DNA of 64,000 nt from Lineus longissimus (GCF_910592395.1 NC_088311.1:6884501-6948500); one strand, 5' to 3'. Numbered from the stretch's first letter, positions 25,245-38,395 are shown. Numbers and translations: made by a program. The notes: generated by a model not told the origin, from the sequence alone.

Positions 25245-28200
25245 ATGTTCCCATCTACAGGGTATTTCAAGGCCGTTACTTGCCCTTTCTTTGCCAGTGG
25301 TCTTTGTGAGCGTCAGTACTGTCACTTTCGGCATGTCAAACCGACTGGTAAGTCATGAATGAATGTTGTTGTAGAGACTTCTGTTAGATTTCGGGCAGTT
25401 GAAAAATTTTAGGAAATTTAAGTGGGACGCTGGAAATGAAATGAATGCGCGTGTACGACAACACCTAGTTTGGGCATTTGTTTTCTTTCGGCTCTGGTTT
25501 ATCTTTATCTTATATAAAATGTCTGTTGATTGAATGTTTGCGTGTGGGACAGACTGCTTTGCCTGAATGGATTGAAAATGTTGAAATTTCACTAGTCATG
25601 CCATTGCCAGTCGGGTGTGACCGTTCAGAGCCGAAAAGAACCTAATAGGCACATCGAACAATAGAACATGCCGACTTACAATATACAAATAGACTTGGCC
25701 TTTTTCATTGTTTGCAACAGCATTCAATGGATTCTTCAATTTGATCAGAATAGATTTCAAACATTTTCTTTCAGAACCCCCTCCTCCACCAAAGGATCTA
25801 GCCTCATCTGAAGCCAGTGTGTCCAATACCTCACAGAATGGTCAGTCTTTGCTCAGTATGGTCGGCAAGGCCGTACAGCATTTCCAGAAAGACTTGGAAA
25901 AAAATATTGGTAATGTGCCAAAAAAGAAAAGAAAGGAAACAAGTGATGTTGATCCCAAGATGAATAAGTATCTTGCCCTAATTGCTGGTAACGACAAATA
26001 CAAAATGCCTGAAACCATCTCGATTCCTAAGGCATCTGTGGACCCATCTCCGCGAGCAGTTGATCCCAGTGTACCTCAGTATAGACCCACTCCGATCAGC
26101 CAGTTGAAGAAGAAGAGGCATGAACCCAAATATGTGATCCCTTACATGGAGGAGGATGCGTCGGAATCAGAATACGACCCCGCCACAAACTATAGTACCG
26201 AACAAAGAACAAAGTCACCACCAGAGTTTGAATATAAGCCTACTCCACTGAATAAAAAGACAAAGATTTTTGCTGAACAGGTAGCTGAGGATGGATATGA
26301 TCCCGTTGCTGAATATGACCCCACTTCAGAATATGAACCCTCAGGTGAATATGATCCAACGGCTGTATACATACCCACAGAGTTGGACATTTGTAGTGAA
26401 CCCGAGGGGAATTTTAGTGACGATAATGACGGTGCTACTGCTGCACAAAAATTGCAAAAGGGTAAAAAAACAGGAAGCTCAAAAACAGAAATAGGTGCGG
26501 GGAAAAAAGTTAAAGAAAAAGTTGTGGAAGATGATCTTGTTTCGCAGATTATATTTGCATCGGAAACTACCAACTCGATGAGTATGAGCCAGGTTAAAAA
26601 ATATTCCGATGGGTCAATAGATTTTGTCAATGAAAAGCAAATCAAGAAAAAGACAATAAAAAGTTCAAAGGAGAAAGTGACTGAGCAGAAATCTGAAAAG
26701 GGACTATTCGATTTGTTTAAGTCTGAGAAAAAGGCTGTAGTAAAGCCCACCGTCTCTGATAAAGCAAAGAAATGTAGTGATGGTGTAAAAACAAAGGTTT
26801 TAGAAAGAAAAGACAGTGGTTCTCGAAAGCATGGAGATGACAGGAAGAAAGTTAAAAGTGTTGAAGGTGTTGCAAAGTCTCAGTCTTTAAAATCAGAAAG
26901 CAAAGATAAACTTATCATTGAAAAACACCACAAGAAACATTCAACTCATTCTGACAGTCCCAAGTCACAAGAAAAGGATAAGCGTAAGTTATCAACCGAT
27001 AATGCAAACTCCAGTGATAAGAATAAGAGTAAGACCCAAACAACATCTGATCATTCTGGTAAGAGTCGTCACTCCCACCATCGTACAGATCCTCATTCTC
27101 CAAAGCCACACAGTTCAAAATCGTCTAAGGAGATGGAAAATGGTGCTAAGAAACTTGTATCTTCCAAGCATTGTGGTCATGGAAGTTCGTCTAGTAAAGC
27201 TAAAGGAAGCAAAAATTCCGAACATCACAAGGAAAATTTGAACTCTCCAAAAGTGAAGCATAGGAGCGAATCAACGGGAAGTTATTCACATCATCAAAGG
27301 GAAAATAAATCCGGGTCGAGTGAATCGAATCATTCCACATCAAAAGTTCAATCACCAGGTTCCTATTTTGGTTTTGCCACAGACTCTGCTGAGACTGCCC
27401 CACAAACAAAATCTGAATCTCGTAAATCTCACAATATAACGAAAACTCTTTCCCATAGTGATTGGAATGGGAGTATGAATGAAACTTTCGGTTTTGATTT
27501 TCACTCTGATTTTCATGAAACTCGTCTTGACACAAAAGTTGAAAAGCTCGGAAATAGGGTTGATAAGCATAGGAAAAGTTCCACTTCTGTTAAAAGTGAG
27601 AGCAGTTCCAAGTCAAAACATCGATTATCTGGTGGAGAGACGCATACATTTAAAAGCAAGCACAGTTGTTCAACCCCTACAGAGCGACTGGGAAGTTCTA
27701 AAGAAATAAAGTATTCTATTTCAAGAAGAGATTCAGGTACAGGGGTTGACTTGGATGAATCGGGAGGTTCTGATACACTTGGTGAGGAAGAGCTCCCCAC
27801 TCTTCAAATCGGCTTGGATTCTCCATATAAAAAGTTTAGTTGGGATGACATCGGCACTTGTGCTACTACTAGTCATGAAAAACAATATCAGGGTTCGAAA
27901 GGAAAATCAAACAAGTCGGGAAAACCTCGCACGAAGTCTGTATCGGAATCGAAAGACGAGTTTATCATATTGTCATCAGATGACGAGTCGCCAAAAAAAC
28001 CTGTAAAAAGACCACGGACGATGAGTTCTGGTTCCGGGTCAAAATCAGGGAAAGGTAGCATCAGCACGTTTGATTTATTTGGAGATGACAGCGACAACAG
28101 TTCTGATGAAAGTGTAAACTTGAATGCCAGGCAGAGGTCAAGGAGTTCTGAAACTATTACTTATCTTAGAGGAAGTCATGCCAGTGGTGATAGCCGTACG

Positions 28201-31200
28201 GGTCTTTCAAAGAGTGCAAAACGGAGAAAAACAGTCGAACAATCCAGTAGTGATAGCGACGGGGATAACTTTATGTCCTTGGGCAATGATCAGTTTGATG
28301 TTCAGAATAATTCCGATGGTAGTGAAGCGTCCGATGCGAGGTATGCAGGAAGTAACGGAGACGGCCTTGAACTTGACCTGGATGATGATGATGACGGTGA
28401 AGACCTGTATGATGAGTGTCTGAAGATCTTCAATGAATCGCCGAAAAGTAAAAAGCATCAAGTCGGAAAGGTACGTATGGTTACGGCTCAGTGGGGTCTC
28501 CTCGTCAAACTTGTAGCGAAAATGACTTGAAGGCCTTAAAGTCGTAGTCGATGTCTCACTTGACCCAGTGATAAGTCCTATTGCATCATTATTTTGAAAT
28601 CCTTGCATCATTCGTCCATCAATGTCTGTTTTTAGACGTATCCATGATACCATGTCACAAAAAGTAATGTCATTTTGAGTCGGTTCTTGTGGGTCTAGCC
28701 TGCTTTTGGACAACACAAGTTTGGAAATCACAGCTGTGTGCAACCTCTCTATTTTCTTACGTCGGCACTTTGTTTCAATACTATCATTTGTTTCATTTGT
28801 CCAGCACGGTATGAAAAGAAAGCCACAGGAAGAACAGGCGCATTCAGTCAGTAAAGCCAATAGAACTGCCCATGCTGGAGCTGAGAAAGTAGTGAGTACA
28901 CTTTAACTTCAAGGTGTCTTGTGTTTTGATTTATACCAGAATTGACATGACTGTCTAAAATCAGTTTAAAAGCAATCAGTTGTTTTGTTCGACAATTACA
29001 CTCGAACAAAGCATCGATTTTGAGGTTTAGAACATAATAAAGCGTCAGTAGGTATCCTGTATAACCCCTCCCTTCCATGGGCTAAGCTATCAAGCTATCT
29101 TTAACAAATATCATCACCATCAGTATTCTTTTCATCCATTTTCACAGGTTAAGAAAAAGTTCCAACGGACCCACGTTTTGTCTCCAGCTGCGGTGATGCA
29201 TAACAGATTCGTTGAGATGCAGAAAAAGCTTGAAGAGGCCAGGGAAAAGCGCATGGACTTGATGAAGGACAAAAAGTCTGTAGAGGTGAGATATGAAGAA
29301 CTGCAGATAAGAACTTTAAGAAAGATCTTTAGTCATGGGGAAGAGTGGTTGATGTGTCTTGATTTCTGATTAGAAGTTAGTCGGTTTGATACCCAATTGG
29401 GATGCATTACTTGTGGCCTCAGACATGTCACTTTAATTTTGTTAGCCTGAAGAATCGGCTCCCCAGCTTGCTGTGAATCGGGCAGGCCTTACAATCCAAA
29501 GTGGTGCACTGCTGTAAATTGGGCACAAAAGATTCTTATAAGAATGAAAACTGGAGAAGAAGTAGAGTGAGGTATCTCGCTGGTAGGTGTGTTCTTCAAG
29601 AAGATCTCATCCCAGCTTTCTGTCATTTTCTGCATTCAGAGTCCCGGCGCAAGAAAAGTTGAGGAGAGGCGAGGAAGCTCCTTGCTGCGAAAGTCCTCTC
29701 AGTCATCGCCGGTTGTCCGGAGGGTGTCACGAGATATTCCTCATCCTGATGAACCAGAAGGTCCAACTCGGATCCAGACAATTAAATCGGTGAAATCAGG
29801 GCAAAGGAAGGCTCATGTTCCAAAGGTTTGTCCTGGATTTTGCTGTTAAAGATCCAACTCGCAAGTAGAAATATGTGTACCTGAGTTGCCCCCCCTGGAA
29901 AAAATGGCTGGGAAACTACGCAGCGTTCACAGGCGTGTAATTAATTACTATGTATGTTATTGGCTCTGTAAATGTAACTGACCATAAAGCCTATGAAATT
30001 GGTAAACCATGGCAGTGGAGTTTGGTCCTTATCTGGTATTTTTTTAACTGATGTGAACTCTTCTTTTCTAGCTTGAACATGTCGTTGAGACCATGAAGAG
30101 GCCAACCATACCGCCCGACTTGGGTGGCAAGGTACCCACAAATGTTCGACAGCGCTATCTTAACCTATTCGTCGACGAGTGCTTGAAAATTTACGATTCT
30201 CAGAAAGATGCATTTGAAAGGGTAAGCATCAAGTTCACTGAATGATGTGGGACCTGAGTACCTCAGTGACCTCCTTCTGGAAACAGAAGGTCGCACTCGG
30301 TCAGTTACCTCCAAGGCCCTTCAGGTCAAACGTACCAGATCGAGGTACAGTGATCGCAGCTTTTCAAGGTACCTCTAGAATAAACTTCAAATCGAACTAA
30401 GATCCCAGCCGGAAAAAACATTTAAAAGACAATTAAAAACTCTGCTCTTCGAACGAGCCTAGGGTGAGGTGGCGCCTTGAGCGTGGTGCAACCACGGAAA
30501 GGTGCCTTGATACAAATGTAACTTGATTGATTGATTGATAAGCATCCATAACACTGTGAAGGGTTATTCTTATGCCTTTGAAAGATGACTGGTGCTTTGT
30601 ACATCACCATCATCACTAAAAAAATGTTTACCTCGACAGAGCTGTCAATGAAAACCATCATGAACCCTTTTGGATTTTTGTTTTTCAAGGCTTTGAGCGA
30701 AGAAAAGGCAGTCTACACTCGAAGCGGCTCAAAAAATGTCTACCTCAATGTTGCCGTCAATGCAATCAAGAAGCTGAGAAATGAGAGTCAGGCCAGTGGT
30801 GAGCCGGTCTGCTCTTCCCCTGCCAAAACAAGCAGAGCGCTGATACATGAGTACAACCTTGGTGGGAGGAAGGCAATGGAAACCAGTTACACGCTGCATA
30901 GGTCATCGGCAGCGAAACCAAAACAAGTGGAATCATTCTCAGGTTTGGTTTAAGTCCTTTAATTCCCTTGGTTTATTTAAAGTATACTACAAAATGTTAT
31001 ATTTGACCAGCCTGAAAGAAACTTTTTACCATTTACATGTGTTGCGACTGTCCTAAAGACATCATCACAGAAAAGAGGCCATTTTGGAATTTCACCTGAG
31101 GGATATTCCCTGGTTTCGTGTTGCGTGGAAGAATAGTTTTAACTGAACTTTATCTTGAGGCAATAGTTGTTACATAGTGAAGATTTGATTTTGTAATAAT

Positions 31201-34200
31201 CATTTCAAACAATGGAACTTCAAACCAACTTTAAATCTTTTCCAGCATCTCATCTTTACCATCGATTAAAGCCATACATTCTCACCGAGGAGCAACTGCA
31301 AGAGAATGGGTTTCCACGCGTTGATGAAGACAGCTTTAATCTTATCAAGTTTTATAATACACCGCGAAAGAAATCAACTGGCAAAGGTATGTGTAAACTT
31401 CCCATGTGTTCAGTCATTGTGATGATAATTAAACTTCCCATGTGTTCAGTCATAGTGTTGATAAGTAAACTTCCCATGTGTTCAGTCATAGTGTTGATAA
31501 GTAAACTTCCAACGTGTTCAGTCATAGTGTTGATAAGTAAACTTCCCATGTGTTCAGTCATAGTGTTGATAAGTAAACTTCCCATGTGTTCAGTCATAGT
31601 GTTGATAAGTAAACTTCCCATGTGTTCAGTCATAGTGTTGATAAGTAAACTTCCAACGTGTTCAGTCATAGTGTTGATAAGTAAACTTCCCATGTGTTCA
31701 GTCATAGTGTTGATAAGTAAACTTTCCATGTGGTCAGTCATAGTGATGATAAGTAAACTTCCCATGTGTTCAGTCATAGTGTTGATAAGTAAACTTCCCA
31801 TGTGGTCAGTCATAGTGTTGATAAGTAAACTTCCCATGTGGTCAGTCATAGTGTTGATAAGTAAACTTCCCATGTGGTCAGTCATAGTGTTGATAAGTAA
31901 ACTTCCCATGTGGTCAGTCATAGTGTTGATAAGTAAACTTCCCACGTGTTCAGTCATAGTGTTGATAAGTAAACTTCCCATGTGTTCAGTCATAGTGTTG
32001 ATAAGTAAACTTCCCATGTGTTCAGTCATAGTGATGATAAGTAAACTTCCCATGTGTTCAGTCATAGCTACTAGACATAAAGAAAGCCCACAGACAGGAG
32101 ACATTGATTTGAAAATAGGCAAAAATTTATGATGATTGTTTTGCCTTTCCTTTCAGCTCTTGAAAAGGCGTGCACTCGATGCGGCAAGAGGTTTTACATC
32201 GACCCAAGTGGAGAGTGGCAAACTCTGGATGAGTGCATTTACCACTGGGGCCGAGCATTTAAGAAGCGGCTGTGTGGCAGCATCGAGTCTCGTTACAACT
32301 GCTGTGATAGTGATCTCACATCGAGGGGTTGCCAAGTGGCCAAGGTGAGTTAAAGTAATTGATCACAGTCAAGGAAAAGTTACATAGTGGTCATTTAACC
32401 CTGCGATTTATTTTGAACTGCAGTGACATTGTTAGGAAGGTAACATACCGTGAAGGGATGTCAGAGTAATGTTATTTTCTGCTGTAAATACACGTAGCAG
32501 TACTGAAAATTGATTTTTTTCAAAAAAGGGTCTTGTTGATGCAAAACCCAGATGAATGCAGAGCGTTTTCTTCAGACATCAACACATGTTCCTGTCTCTT
32601 TTTTCTTTAGTTACATGTCTATGACTCCAATGTGCGTGAAGTGTTGTCGGGATATATGAAAACACTGCCATGTTCCCCACAGTATGATGAAGACTATGGT
32701 GTATATGCTCTGGACTGTGAAATGGTATGTCATTCTTTAAACAGTTGTACATGTATCTGTATCATTTTCTCCTCCTTGTCAGGGTTTAATTTACCAGCAG
32801 AAATGGAGGGTTCTATGCCTGAGCTCTCTGTAAAACTTCAAATTTTTGAAATCAGAGTGAAAATAAGCATTTTCAAGGCAAATTTTTGCAAGTCATGGCA
32901 GTTCTTAGGACAATATTTTCACGTGAAGTTTTTTCAATTTTTCCTCCAGCCCTGTTGAAAACTTTTAAAATTATCTCATTGTCAATTTTAAAGATTTACA
33001 CAACAAAAGGTCAAGAACTTGCCCGGGTGACGGTGGTAGACCACAGGAGTGAGACGGTTTATGAAGCACTCGTTCAACCAGAGGGTGATGTCATCGACTA
33101 TAATACAAGGTACTTGTGCGTTCCAATAAAGAAATCTACGCGAGTATGTTTGTCTGCTGGCAAAACCTGGTTTGATGCATATTGACCAAGAAATCCAGAT
33201 CTGCAGCCCTCAGCAACATTCATTTGCACCAGATGGAAATTCTACAATATTTCGTTCAATTCTGATAGTGCCAGTTTCATTCCTGGATGACTATTACCCT
33301 GTTGGACCACTCATTGACTTCTTGATGATTTTCCTTGCAAGGATTTAGGCAAGAAGTGGTAAAAAAGCCTCCTTGGGTGAAAAATTGCTTTTGATTGCTA
33401 AAACTGAAAGAAATCTCGTGACAGGCCAAAACGAAAATTGAAAAAATCTTCAGTCATTTCTACAATTGTGCGTCTTGTCACAGGTTCAGCGGTATAACTG
33501 AAGACGATTTGAAAGATGTCACAACAAATCTTCATGATGTGCAGGCCGTGCTGCTGAGTTTGTTCAATCACAAAAGTATACTGATGGGTCACAGTTTAGA
33601 AAGCGATTTGTGTGCTTTGAAGGTGGGTAAGAGGTTTGATTTTTGCTTCCACGTCACAGATTAGTGTTAATTTCAATCTGCCTGGAAATGATTTTTTGGC
33701 AGCTCTGTGTCTTCTAGGTTAAAGTTGTGTTGACAACTTCATTGCCACGAGTAGCAGGAATGTACTAGCAGACCAATGCAATGCTGATTTTTTCAGTAAG
33801 AAATCAACGTAGGACCAGTAGCTCCACTCTTGTCTTTCAATATTTCATCTGCTTTCTCTTCAGCTTATTCATTCCACAGTCGTGGACACCTCTGTCGTGT
33901 TCCCCCACTGGCTAGGCCCGCCCTACAAGAGGGCCCTCCGACACCTTGCTGGCGAAATACTTAACAAAATTATACAGAATGATGGTAAGACTGGAGTTTT
34001 GTTGACCCTCTAGCTAATAGTGATGCACATTTGTAACAGCCCCCCCTTCCGAATTAGGTACCCTTTAATACAGTACTTTGAAGCGGCATAAAGGCAGTCT
34101 GAAAGCTGCATCTACAGTAGAACTAAACCAGATCTCAGGTTATTATAACTACAAACAAGTAAATGAGACAAGCTTTCAAATGTTAATTGAGTCAAAAGCG

Positions 34201-34412
34201 TATATAAAAAAGAGTATTTTCTCGAAGACATCTGGACACTAGAGAGTTCATATTTCTCAGCATTTTTGTGTAGAATTTGTTTGTTTACATTATTGCTGAC
34301 GTCTGCTGGCTCTCTTCCAGTTGGCGGCCATGATAGTCGAGAGGATGCTGTGTCGTGCCTGGAGCTGATGCTGTGGAAAGTCAGAGATGACATTAAGAAG
34401 GAGAGCCGCTGA
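25245..34412 (+). CDS. REXO1: RNA exonuclease 1 homologue (DEDDh 3'-5' exonuclease, Elongin A-binding family)
   Basis: Exons: 25245-25347, 25775-28470, 28805-28891, 29148-29285, 29640-29825, 30072-30221, 30690-30942, 31246-31386, 32157-32344, 32611-32724, 32994-33109, 33484-33622, 33864-33984 and 34321-34412. Total 4524 nt, or 1507 aa (human about 1221). The small first exon encodes [15 protein letters not shown] and a C3H finger ([18 protein letters not shown]), matching the family N-terminus. The large exon 2 is Ser/Lys-rich and disordered, with Y-x-P motifs ([16 protein letters not shown]) and a conserved [11 protein letters not shown]. Then come the [16 protein letters not shown] and [17 protein letters not shown] blocks and a Cys/His cluster ([18 protein letters not shown]). 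The exonuclease domain has its acidic residues in ALDCEM and HSLESDL and the catalytic His with the last Asp in GGHDSREDA. All donors are GT. REXO family enzymes trim RNA 3' ends; the substrate here is unknown. Confidence 0.95.
30270..30542 (+). mobile_element. Probable 3' end of a truncated non-LTR retrotransposon
   Basis: The segment lies inside a REXO1 intron and ends in a short microsatellite of TTGA units, the type of 3' tail seen in CR1/L2-like elements. Just before the tail is a G/C-rich stretch (GAGCCTAGGGTGAGGTGGCG) unlike the surrounding intron, preceded by a broken frame reminiscent of the end of a reverse-transcriptase ORF. The class assignment is from memory of such tails. No target-site duplication was identified. 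Confidence 0.45.
31392..32069. repeat. 36-bp minisatellite, about 19 copies
   Basis: Tandem copies of a 36-bp unit containing CTTCCCATGTGTTCAGTCAT and AGTGTTGATAAGTAAA, with a few recurring variants (GTGG for GTGT, AACG for CATG). It starts six bases after the splice donor of REXO1 exon 31246-31386. The unit contains GATAAGTAAA, so each copy adds a GTAAA donor-like site. The exon frame stays open through the array when it is read through. Confidence 0.97.
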
Positions 34413-36008
34413 TGTGATTGGACAGCAATTTGATAAATGATACACGAGAATATGAACTGCTCAAGATTATTCTGTATTGGTGCAAAATACTCAGTGATAT
34501 TATTTTTTGTTTGGATGCTGAATTTAGTTGTATACCACTTCTACTGTCTCATTCACCATGATTCCTGATCAAAGGGAAAGTAAAAGTTGACTAATCTGAG
34601 GAATAAATTCAAACCGGAATACAACCTGTTAACTGCATGGTTTGTACCTTGTGGTAGAATACTACAAAATAAGTCTCAAGCAAACGGGAAATGCTGTTTT
34701 GATGACAGCTTGATTGAATTTCCAATAGAGGTGGATAATGGTGGAATGAATGAATCATCTGACGTTACCTAAACTTTGGAAAGAGGTTCTCACAACTAAA
34801 TTCCTCGTCCAACGACTGCATTTTCCTTCATAGAGCTCAAGACATATCTCTGTAATAATGTCATTGTACTTGGTGTAAATGTAATGTTGTCTCTGGATTG
34901 AGTAGTCTTGTGTAATTTCACTTTGATTTGATATGGTATGATGTTGTTAGGAGAAGGAAACGCTCAACTTTGTCATTGATTTTGTCAAAGTTGGCAGTAT
35001 TGATGCTCCCTAGAAAAATTTTCGGGCAAATCTCTGGATGAACTGATGGATTAAGGTAGAGGAAACTTACCTTAAAGAAATGAAAAGAGGGTATGGATTT
35101 CCATGTTGCTGCTGTATGTAGGGAGAGCTGTAGCCAATGGGTGCCAATTATTTCCTCAGTTCGAAGGCCGATGAGGCAGGGTAATGTGTAACATTTGACA
35201 TGTCACTCATGTCCACACAGATGAACTAGTAATGAACTAAAATAGGAACAAACTCAGCTTTCATTACTTGGAATTTCAAGAGTATAATTACAGGTACTAG
35301 ATAACCAAGGTCACATCCTGAATAATGTTACTTTTTTTACCAGAGAATGGTGTGTCTTTATGTTTTTGTTTTGACTATTACTCTTGTTTTTGTTGTCGCA
35401 TTTATTTTGTAGTATTCTTCGACTGTTGATGAAATAATATTGTCTGTAATTGATTTAAACTAACATACACCCGAGTATCATTTCTTTTCTAAATATTGTC
35501 AGATGTGGTGTTAAGTCTCTTGCTAAGTACTAAGTACGATCTGCAGTTAATTAGAGGCAGAAGGTTTCTGATTTCTGTTAAAAAACGTGATACAGCAGTC
35601 ATAGAATGCATCATAAACCATCCAGGTATGACCATGTACAAGTGGAACCTCTAGAAGAGGCGATCGGGACTGATTATGGTTGTCATTAGTGGAGAAATGA
35701 AGTGATGTCTGCATTTCAGAAGCAAAATTTAACAGATTTCTTGACTTCAATCAATGTCCGACTGACACACAAGTGTCCGCTATTTTGAGTTACATTGTTC
35801 TTGGTATCATACATGTATGAACTTGTATCACCTTTTCTATATTCTTGCGTTTTCTTATGTTCAGGTGTGGAATGATGCTCATGTCATAATATCATGTACT
35901 TGACAAGAAAGAGTTTGTCCTATGCCAGAAAGGCAACCACAGCAAATAATGTAAATCCTTTATTTATTTCCTTATCTCACAACCAGCTGAGTGAAAAAGA
36001 ACAAAGTG
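34413..36008 (+). other. Probable REXO1 3' untranslated region
   Basis: About 1.6 kb of A/T-rich, non-coding sequence between the REXO1 stop and the AATAAA at 36009. No exon-like frame was seen. Confidence 0.5.
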
Positions 36009-36014
36009 AATAAA
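36009..36014 (+). terminator. Candidate AATAAA polyadenylation signal of REXO1
   Basis: A canonical hexamer 1.6 kb after the REXO1 stop codon and just before the satellite array. The long 3' UTR is plausible but not demonstrated. Confidence 0.45.
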
Positions 36015-36069
36015 GAAAATTGTCTTGCCTGTAAACATGTGTGACTTCCTTACTATTCTTTTACAAAGT

Positions 36070-38240
36070 CAATGCATGGGGTCAGTTCAGTCTGTCTGTC
36101 TTTATTCCATCTCAGATCCCAGTTCAGAGGATGTCTTTGTCCAATTCCTTGTCCAAGGATGAGTTCCAAGGGTGTCCTGCCTCTCTCTTTTCATGACATG
36201 AGAACAGTTCAGATGATGTTCTGTCATATAGAACCAGTTCAGAGAATGATCTGTCTCCATTCCATCTCATATGACTAGTTCAGAGGATATAATAATTATC
36301 TATTGGATGCCATCAACCAGTCCTGATCGATGCCTTATCTCTATTCATGTCATAAGACTGGTAAATTCAGATTATGTCCTGTTTCCATTCAATGTCATAA
36401 AAACCAGTTCTGAAGATGTCTTGTCTGTATTCCATGTCATGAGACCAGTTCAGAGTACATGTTCTGTGTCTATTCTATATAATAATACCAGTTCTGAAGA
36501 CGAGAAAGTTCAGATTATGTCCCGTTTCCATTCCACGCCATAAGACCAGTTCAGAGGATGTTCTGTCTCTGGTGTATTTCATAAGACCAATGCTGAAGAT
36601 ATCTAGTCTCTGTTCTATGTCATAAGACCAGTAAGTTCAGAGGATGTTCTGTCTGTATTCCATGCCACAAGACCAGTTCAGATTCTGTCCTGTCTCTATG
36701 TCTATTCCATGTCATAAGACTAGTAAGTTCAGATTATGTCCTGTTTCCATTCAATGTCATAAAAACCAGTTCTGAAGATGTCTTGTCTGTATTCCATGTC
36801 ATGAGACCAGTTCAGAGTATGTTATGTGTCTATTCAATATAATAAGACCAGTTCTGAAGACGAGAAAGTTCAGATTATGTCCCGTTTCCATTCCACGCCA
36901 TAAGACCAGTTCAGAGGATGTTCTGTCTCTGGTGTATTTCATAAGACCAATGCTGAAGATATCTAGTCTCTGTTCCATGTCATAAGACCAGTAAGTTCAG
37001 AGGATGTTCTGTCTCTGGTGTATTTCATAAGACCAATGCTGAAGATATCTAGTCTCTGTTCCATGTCATAAGACCAGTAAGTTCAGAGGATGTTCTGTCT
37101 GTATTCCATGCCACAAGACCAGTTCAGATTCTGTCCTGTCTCTATGTCTATTCCATGTCATAAGACTAGTAAATTCAGATTATGTCCTGTTTCCATTCAA
37201 TGTCATAAAAACCAGTTCTGAAGATGTCTTGTCTGTATTCCATGTCATGAGACCAGTTCAGAGTACATGTTCTGTGTCTAATCAATATAATAAGACCAGT
37301 TCTGAAGACGAGAAAGTTCAGATTATGTCCCGTTTCCATTCCACGCCATAAGACCAGTTCAGAGGATGTTCTGTCTCTGGTGTATTTCATAAGACCAATG
37401 CTGAAGATATCTAGTCTCTGTTCCATGTCATAAGACCAGTAAGTTCAGAGGATGTTCTGTCTCTGGTGTATTTCAAGACCAATGCTGAAGATATCTAGTC
37501 TCTGTTCCATGTCATAAGACCAGTAAGTTCAGAGGATGTTCTGTCTGTATTCCATGCCACAAGACCAGTTCAGATTCTGTCCTGTCTCTTGTGCATCTCA
37601 TATGACTAATTCAGAGGATGTGTTGTCTCCATTCCATACCATAAAGACCAGTCCTGACGATGTCTTGTCTATTCCATGTCATAAGACTATTAAGTTCAGA
37701 TTATGTCCTGTTTCCATTCAATGTAATAAAGACCAGTTCTGAAGATGTCTTGTCTGTATTCCATGTCATGAGACCAGTTCAGAGTACATGTTCTGTGTCT
37801 ATTCAACATAATAAGACCAGTTCTGAAGACGAGAAAGTTCAGATTATGTCCCGTTTCCATTCCACGCCATAAAAGACCAGTTCAGAGGATGTTCTGTCTC
37901 TGGTGTATTTCATAAGACCAATGCTGAAGACATCTAGTCTCTGTTCCATGTCATAAGACCAGTAAGTTCAGAGGATGTTCTGTCTGTATTCCATGCCACA
38001 AGACCAGTTCAGATTCTGTCCTGTCTCTTGCGCATCTCATATGACTAATTCAGAGGATGTGTTGTCTCCATTCCATACCATAAAGACCAGTCCTGACGAT
38101 GTCTTGTCTATTCCATGTCATAAGACTATTAAGTTCAGATTAAGTTCAAATTCTTTTCCATATCAAGACCAGTTCAGAGGATGTCCTGTCCCTAGTGCAT
38201 CTCATATGACTAATTCAGAGGATGTCCATTATTCATCTGG
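36070..38240. repeat. Satellite array with 446-bp higher-order repeats
   Basis: The array is built of diverged ~40-bp monomers of the form GTTCAGAGGATGTyyTGTCT plus ATTCCATGTCATAAGACCA. A specific monomer string starting GTAAGTTCAGAGGATGTTCT and GTCTGTATTCCATGCCACAA recurs at about 36631, 37077, 37523 and 37962. The spacings are 446, 446 and 439, so monomers are organised into higher-order units. It lies between REXO1 and the channel gene. The short ORFs in it have no protein-like character. Confidence 0.95.
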
Positions 38241-38395
38241 CCTATGCCGCGATATTTTGAAATGTAAGCTCTGAGAAAAAACCTCTTAATCGCCGGTTCA
38301 TACATGTATGCAAATGAATGGCCATGCGGAGCAAATCCTTACATCAGTCATGGCAGTTGAGTCGGATGGCCGAAAATATGCCAGCTGTCGTATAA
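38237..38395 (+). repeat. Distal copy of a ~155-bp promoter-proximal duplication
   Basis: It shares GATATTTTGAAATGTAAGCT, CCTCTTAATCGCCG, AATCCTTACATCAGTCATG and GAGTCGGATGGCCGAAAATATG with 38660-38815. This copy includes the octamer ATGCAAAT near 38309. It lies between the satellite array and the channel gene. Confidence 0.85.

Noticed and set aside
26190-26750. 186-codon minus-strand ORF under REXO1 exon 2
   Set aside because: It is a shadow of the low-complexity Ser/Lys-rich coding exon, with no protein family features.
28207-28860. 217-codon minus-strand ORF across the end of REXO1 exon 2 and the next intron
   Set aside because: It spans an exon-intron border of a well-supported gene on the other strand and resembles no family.
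31352-32122. 256-codon minus-strand ORF in the 36-bp array
   Set aside because: It is antisense to REXO1 and made only of the repeat unit. No splice or start context supports it.
36072-38274. Short ORFs in the satellite array (for example 37975-38274)
   Set aside because: Their repeated low-complexity translations, shared among higher-order units, show no coding constraint.
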